Assembly (NCBI GenBank): GCA_964579765.1
Contig: CAZOIK010000335.1
Span: 1-33,106, forward strand
DNA length: 33,106 bases
Reading direction: 5' to 3'
From: DATNBT01 sp964579765
GTDB taxonomy: Bacteria > Acidobacteriota > Vicinamibacteria > Vicinamibacterales > CAVVIG01
Below, piece by piece: positions 29,822 through 33,106 of the stretch (within the stretch, counting starts at the first letter, position 1; each line of letters opens with the position of its first letter). Below the pieces are notes generated by a model. The model did not search any database, was not told the DNA's origin, and saw only the letters and a list, made by a program, of their open reading frames with translations. A program made the position numbers and the translations under genes.

Positions 29822-30636
29822 TTCATCAACTCGCCGTTCTGTTTCGCCGTCCGCCGGTCTCCTGGTGGGACATCGCCGACATTCTGGTGGTGTCGGTGCT
29901 GATCTACGAGGTCCTCAAGCTCATCAGGGGCACGCGCGCCGTGCAGATGGCCGTCGGCGCCGGGTTCATCGCGGCGATTTTCTACGGCTCGCGGCTGATC
30001 CGCCTCGACACCGTCAACTGGCTGGTCCGGAGCTTCCTTGGCTCGATCGTGTTCGCGATCATTGTGCTGTTCCAGGCGGACATCCGGCGGGCGCTGGCGC
30101 ATCTGGGTCGCGCCCCGTTCTTCCGGATGTTCGCGCGCGAGGAATCGCGCGAAGAGTCGATCGAAGAGATCGTCGTCGCGGCCGGCATGCTGTCGGCGCA
30201 GCGCATCGGCGCGATCGTCGCCGTCGAGCGCCAGGTCGGCATGCGCAACTACATCGACGGCGGCATCACGCTCGATGCCGTGCTGACCTACGATCTGCTG
30301 CTCGCGATCTTTCAGCCACGGTCGCCGCTGCACGACGGCGCCGTGATCGTGCAGAACGATCGCGTCGCCGCCGCCGCGTGTTTCCTGCCGCTCACGATCA
30401 ACCCGCGGTTGAGCAAGGAACTCGGCTCGCGCCATCGCGCCGCGATCGGGCTCACCGAGGAGAACGACGCCGTCGCCATCGTCGTCTCTGAGGAATCCGG
30501 CGTCATCTCGGTGGTGGTGGACGGCCAGATCGAGCGCGGGTTCACGGTGGATACGCTGCGGGCACGGCTGCGCTCGCTGATTCTGCATCGGCCGGCACGG
30601 ACGTCGGCGTCTCAGGCGAGGCCGGAGCTCACATGA
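29818..30636 (+). CDS. cdaA: Diadenylate cyclase CdaA (DacA)
   Basis: This 272-residue membrane enzyme makes cyclic di-AMP from two ATP. Three membrane spans are expected in the first 90 residues (ADILVVSVLIYEVLKLI, AVGAGFIAAIFYG, FLGSIVFAIIVLF). The DAC domain follows, with the catalytic DGA (173-175) in LHDGAVIVQ and RHR (205-207) in GSRHRAAIGLTE. Its length matches CdaA of Firmicutes. It is coupled to folP (ATGA) and cdaR (ATGA). Position beside cdaR and glmM is the conserved arrangement in which CdaR and GlmM modulate the cyclase. Confidence 0.96.
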   Translation: MIHQLAVLFRRPPVSWWDIADILVVSVLIYEVLKLIRGTRAVQMAVGAGFIAAIFYGSRLIRLDTVNWLVRSFLGSIVFAIIVLFQADIRRALAHLGRAPFFRMFAREESREESIEEIVVAAGMLSAQRIGAIVAVERQVGMRNYIDGGITLDAVLTYDLLLAIFQPRSPLHDGAVIVQNDRVAAAACFLPLTINPRLSKELGSRHRAAIGLTEENDAVAIVVSEESGVISVVVDGQIERGFTVDTLRARLRSLILHRPARTSASQARPELT

Positions 30637-31562
30637 AGGCGCTCTGGCCCTTCCGCAACCTCGGCCTGAAGCTGCTGTCGCTCGGCATCGCGATTCTGCT
30701 GTGGTTGTCGGTGTCAGGTGAAGAGATCGTGGAGCGCGGGCTGCGCGCGCCGCTCGAGCTGCAGCAGTTTCCCGCCGGCCTTGAAATTCAGGGCGAGGCG
30801 CCGTCAACCGTGGACGTCCGCGTCCGCGGCACGTCCGGCGCGCTGAGCCGCGTCGGCGCCGGCGACATCGTCGCGGTTCTGGATCTCCACGCGGTGCACG
30901 CGGGTAAGCGGCTCTTTGCGATGACGCCCGAGCAGGTGCGTTCGCCCTACGGTGTCGAAGTGGTGCAGGTGACGCCGTCCACGATTGCGCTGGCGCTCGA
31001 GACCTCGATGACGCGCGACGTGCCGGTGACGCCGTCGGTCGAAGGCACGCCGGCGCCTGGCTTCGTGATCGTCGGCAAGCCGGTCGTGACGCCCGATCAT
31101 GTGCAGATTGTCGGGCCAGAAACCGCCGTGAAGCGCGCCGTGGACGCGGTCACGGAGACGATCTCCGTGGCCGGGCTGCGCGATTCGATCGCCGAGGACA
31201 CGCCGGTCGGCCTGCTCGACCCGTCGCTCCGCTTGAAGACGCAGCGCACCGTGAACGTCACGGTGAAGATCGCGCCTGGGCCGACCGAGCGGACGATTCG
31301 CGGGCAGGCGGTGCACCTCAGGAACCTGGGCGCGCAGCTTTCGGCGACGGCCGACCCTCCGGTCGTGGATATCGCGGTACGCGGCACCCGCGACGCGGTC
31401 AACAAGATCGAAGTGGACGACATCGCGGCGTACGTCGATGCCAGCGGCCTCGGCGAAGGCGAGTACGATCTGGCGGTGCGCGCCGATGCGTTCGATCGCG
31501 CCGGCGTCGTCCGCATCGCGCCGGCGACGGTGCACGTGCGAATCACCAGTGTCAAAAACTGA
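30633..31562 (+). CDS. cdaR: YbbR-domain CdaA regulatory protein CdaR
   Basis: The protein has 309 residues. An N-terminal membrane anchor (LGLKLLSLGIAILLWLSVSG) is followed by about three extracytoplasmic YbbR repeats, recognisable by recurring VDVRVRGT.., VTPDHVQIVGPE and VVDIAVRGTRDAVNKIEV patterns. CdaR proteins bind CdaA through the membrane segment and change its activity; direction of the effect differs between species. The start overlaps the cdaA stop by 4 nt and the end overlaps the glmM start by 14 nt. Confidence 0.92.
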   Translation: MKALWPFRNLGLKLLSLGIAILLWLSVSGEEIVERGLRAPLELQQFPAGLEIQGEAPSTVDVRVRGTSGALSRVGAGDIVAVLDLHAVHAGKRLFAMTPEQVRSPYGVEVVQVTPSTIALALETSMTRDVPVTPSVEGTPAPGFVIVGKPVVTPDHVQIVGPETAVKRAVDAVTETISVAGLRDSIAEDTPVGLLDPSLRLKTQRTVNVTVKIAPGPTERTIRGQAVHLRNLGAQLSATADPPVVDIAVRGTRDAVNKIEVDDIAAYVDASGLGEGEYDLAVRADAFDRAGVVRIAPATVHVRITSVKN

Positions 31563-32895
31563 GCGCCTCTTCGGGACCGACGGCGTCCGCGGCAAAGCCG
31601 GTCAGTTCCCTCTCGATCATTCGACGGTGCGCCGCCTCGGCGCGGCCGTGGTACGCGCGCTGCCGCACGGCACGGCCTCGCCGCGGCTGCTCGTCGGCCG
31701 CGACACGCGTGAGTCTGGCGCGTGGATCGAAGCCGAGCTCGCGCACGGCGCCGTCGGCGAAGGCGCGACGGTCACCAGCGCCGGCGTCGTGCCGACGCCC
31801 GCCGTCGCGTATCTCACCCGCTCGGCCGGCTACGACCTGGGGATCGTGATCTCCGCGTCGCACAACCCGTTCGAAGACAACGGCATCAAGGTGTTCTCGG
31901 GGAAGGGCGAGAAGTTCACCGAAGACGTCGAGCGTCACGTCGAGGCGATCGTCGCCGACGCGTCCTGGGTGACGCCGGCCGGCGAGCCGCGCGAGCTGAC
32001 GGCGTCGCAGCGCGTCGAGCCGTACCTCGATCACCTGCGCGTGGTGTTTCCCGAAGTCGCGGCGCTCGGGCCGTTCAAGCTGGCGATCGACTGCGCCAAC
32101 GGCGCCACGACGCCGGTCGCGCCGCAGCTCTTCATGGGCCTCGGCATCGAGCTCGTGGTCATCGCCGATGAGCCCGACGGCCACAACATCAACCTGCGCT
32201 GCGGCTCGACGCATCCCGAGGGGCTCGCCCGCACGGTGGTCGAGCGCGAGTGCGACATGGGCGTCGCGTTCGACGGCGACGGCGACCGCGCGATCTTCGT
32301 CGATCACCGCGGACAGGTCGTCAACGGCGACGCGGTGCTCTTGATGTGCGCGCGCCAGCTCCAGCGCGAAGGCCGGCTCGCCGGGAACACGATCGTGGCG
32401 ACCGTGATGAGCAACATCGGCCTCGAGATCGCGTGCCGCGAGTCGGGGATCGACATGGTGCGCACCGCGGTCGGCGACAAGTACGTCATGGAAGAGATGC
32501 TGAAGCGCGGGGCCACGCTGGGCGGCGAGCAGTCGGGGCACATCATCTTCTCCGACTACCTGTTCACGGGCGACGGCCTGTGCACCGCGCTCAACGTCCT
32601 GCGCACGGTCGCGATGACGCACCGGTCGCTGGCCGATCTCGCATCGGATCTGACGAGCTATCCGCAGGTGCTGCTGAACGTGCGTGTTCGCGAACGCGTC
32701 GACTTGCGCACCGTGCCCGCGGTGGCCGACGCGATTGCCCGCGCCGAAGCGCGCGTGGCCGGTCAGGGACGCGTGCTCATCCGGTACTCCGGCACCGAGC
32801 CGCTGCTGCGCGTGATGCTCGAAGGACGCAATCAGGACGACATCCGGGCCTGGGCGCAGGACATCATCGACGTCGTCACGACCGAGCTCGGATGA
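31549..32895 (+). CDS. glmM: Phosphoglucosamine mutase GlmM
   Basis: This 448-residue enzyme converts glucosamine-6-phosphate to glucosamine-1-phosphate for UDP-GlcNAc, peptidoglycan and LPS. GTG 31549 gives the family N-terminus (SKTERLFGTDGVRGKAG); the frame is open further upstream, but that part shadows cdaR. The phosphorylated serine is S104 in ISASHNPFEDNGIK, the metal loop is AFDGDGDRAIF, the sugar-binding loop is GGEQSGHII and the phosphate loop is RYSGTEPLLRVM. In other bacteria GlmM binds and inhibits CdaA, and the gene order here fits such a link. It overlaps pdxJ by 4 nt. Confidence 0.96.
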   Translation: MSKTERLFGTDGVRGKAGQFPLDHSTVRRLGAAVVRALPHGTASPRLLVGRDTRESGAWIEAELAHGAVGEGATVTSAGVVPTPAVAYLTRSAGYDLGIVISASHNPFEDNGIKVFSGKGEKFTEDVERHVEAIVADASWVTPAGEPRELTASQRVEPYLDHLRVVFPEVAALGPFKLAIDCANGATTPVAPQLFMGLGIELVVIADEPDGHNINLRCGSTHPEGLARTVVERECDMGVAFDGDGDRAIFVDHRGQVVNGDAVLLMCARQLQREGRLAGNTIVATVMSNIGLEIACRESGIDMVRTAVGDKYVMEEMLKRGATLGGEQSGHIIFSDYLFTGDGLCTALNVLRTVAMTHRSLADLASDLTSYPQVLLNVRVRERVDLRTVPAVADAIARAEARVAGQGRVLIRYSGTEPLLRVMLEGRNQDDIRAWAQDIIDVVTTELG

Positions 32896-33106
32896 TTCGG
32901 CTCTCCGTCAACGTCAACAAGATCGCGACGCTTCGCAACTCGCGCGGCGGCGACATCCCCCGTGTCACCGATGCCGTGGCCGTGTGTCTCGCCGCCGGCG
33001 TGCACGGCATTACGGTGCATCCGCGCGCCGACCGGCGGCACATCACGCCCGGGGACGTGCACGACGTCAGCCGGATGCTCGCGTCCCAGGCGCCGCACGT
33101 CGAGTT
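32892..33106 (+). CDS. pdxJ: Pyridoxine 5'-phosphate synthase PdxJ (3' partial)
   Basis: The first 71 residues are visible before the window ends. The N-terminus reads IRLSVNVNKIATLRNSRGGD, and AGVHGITVHPRADRRHI follows, matching the conserved PdxJ strand 1 and the phosphate/substrate region. PdxJ condenses deoxyxylulose-5-phosphate with an aminoacetone phosphate to form vitamin B6. The common form of the first motif is NVDHVATLRNARG, so Asn-Lys replaces Asp-His here. The start overlaps the glmM stop (ATGA), which extends the ftsH-to-glmM gene string. Confidence 0.92.
   Translation, partial: MIRLSVNVNKIATLRNSRGGDIPRVTDAVAVCLAAGVHGITVHPRADRRHITPGDVHDVSRMLASQAPHVE

Overview
The window is a GC-rich bacterial chromosome segment with tightly packed genes. 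Many junctions are 4-nt stop/start overlaps (ATGA, GTGA, TTGA) and GTG or TTG starts are common. The mix of genes suggests a soil-type Acidobacteriota, perhaps Vicinamibacteria: a Tat-exported VCBS/ASPIC protein, a multi-membrane-span Ser/Thr kinase, a Uma2 protein, an S8 peptidase with NIIWGT repeats, and intergenic palindromes built on AGGCCTTCAGGCCT. The taxonomic assignment is inference from gene content; the window has no rRNA or other marker that would settle it.

Layout. 2-3427: a histidine kinase cut by the window edge, its NarL-type response regulator and a Tat-exported VCBS/ASPIC protein. 3465-6761: msrB, msrA and the helicase hrpB. 6829-9477 (minus): a kinase with a large uncharacterised membrane half. 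9576-10601: a Tat-exported ACMSD-type amidohydrolase. 10594-13525 (minus): a HupE/UreJ-like permease and two tandem exported metallo-beta-lactamase-fold hydrolases, all translationally coupled. 13592-14951: a SpoU RNA methyltransferase converging on a Uma2 gene. 15091-17119: a thermonuclease, an unknown membrane protein and a methyltransferase. 17129-21078: yebC-ruvC-ruvA-ruvB-fabH. 21079-21382: an atypical, less GC-rich gap with short repeats. 21383-24294: the S8 peptidase with 18 NI(I/V)WGT repeats and a GNAT acetyltransferase. 24329-26900: queA, a tRNA with CAU anticodon and tilS. 26936-33106: ftsH-folP-cdaA-cdaR-glmM-pdxJ, combining proteolysis, folate synthesis, c-di-AMP synthesis, cell-wall precursor synthesis and vitamin B6 synthesis.

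The most unusual signals are these. A perfect intrinsic-terminator shape (8-bp stem and T tract) has the queA start codon in its loop. Four genes (msrB, the kinase, yebC, the S8 peptidase) have a TANNNT hexamer 6-7 nt before the start codon and no well-placed Shine-Dalgarno, which is the signature of leaderless mRNAs. The S8 peptidase tail resembles an RTX calcium-binding nonapeptide in register but not in exact sequence. The permease/double-MBL operon may be a metal-linked periplasmic module. Palindromic elements lie between convergent and divergent genes, and a 27-bp inverted repeat abuts folP. No CRISPR array, prophage or intact transposase is visible.
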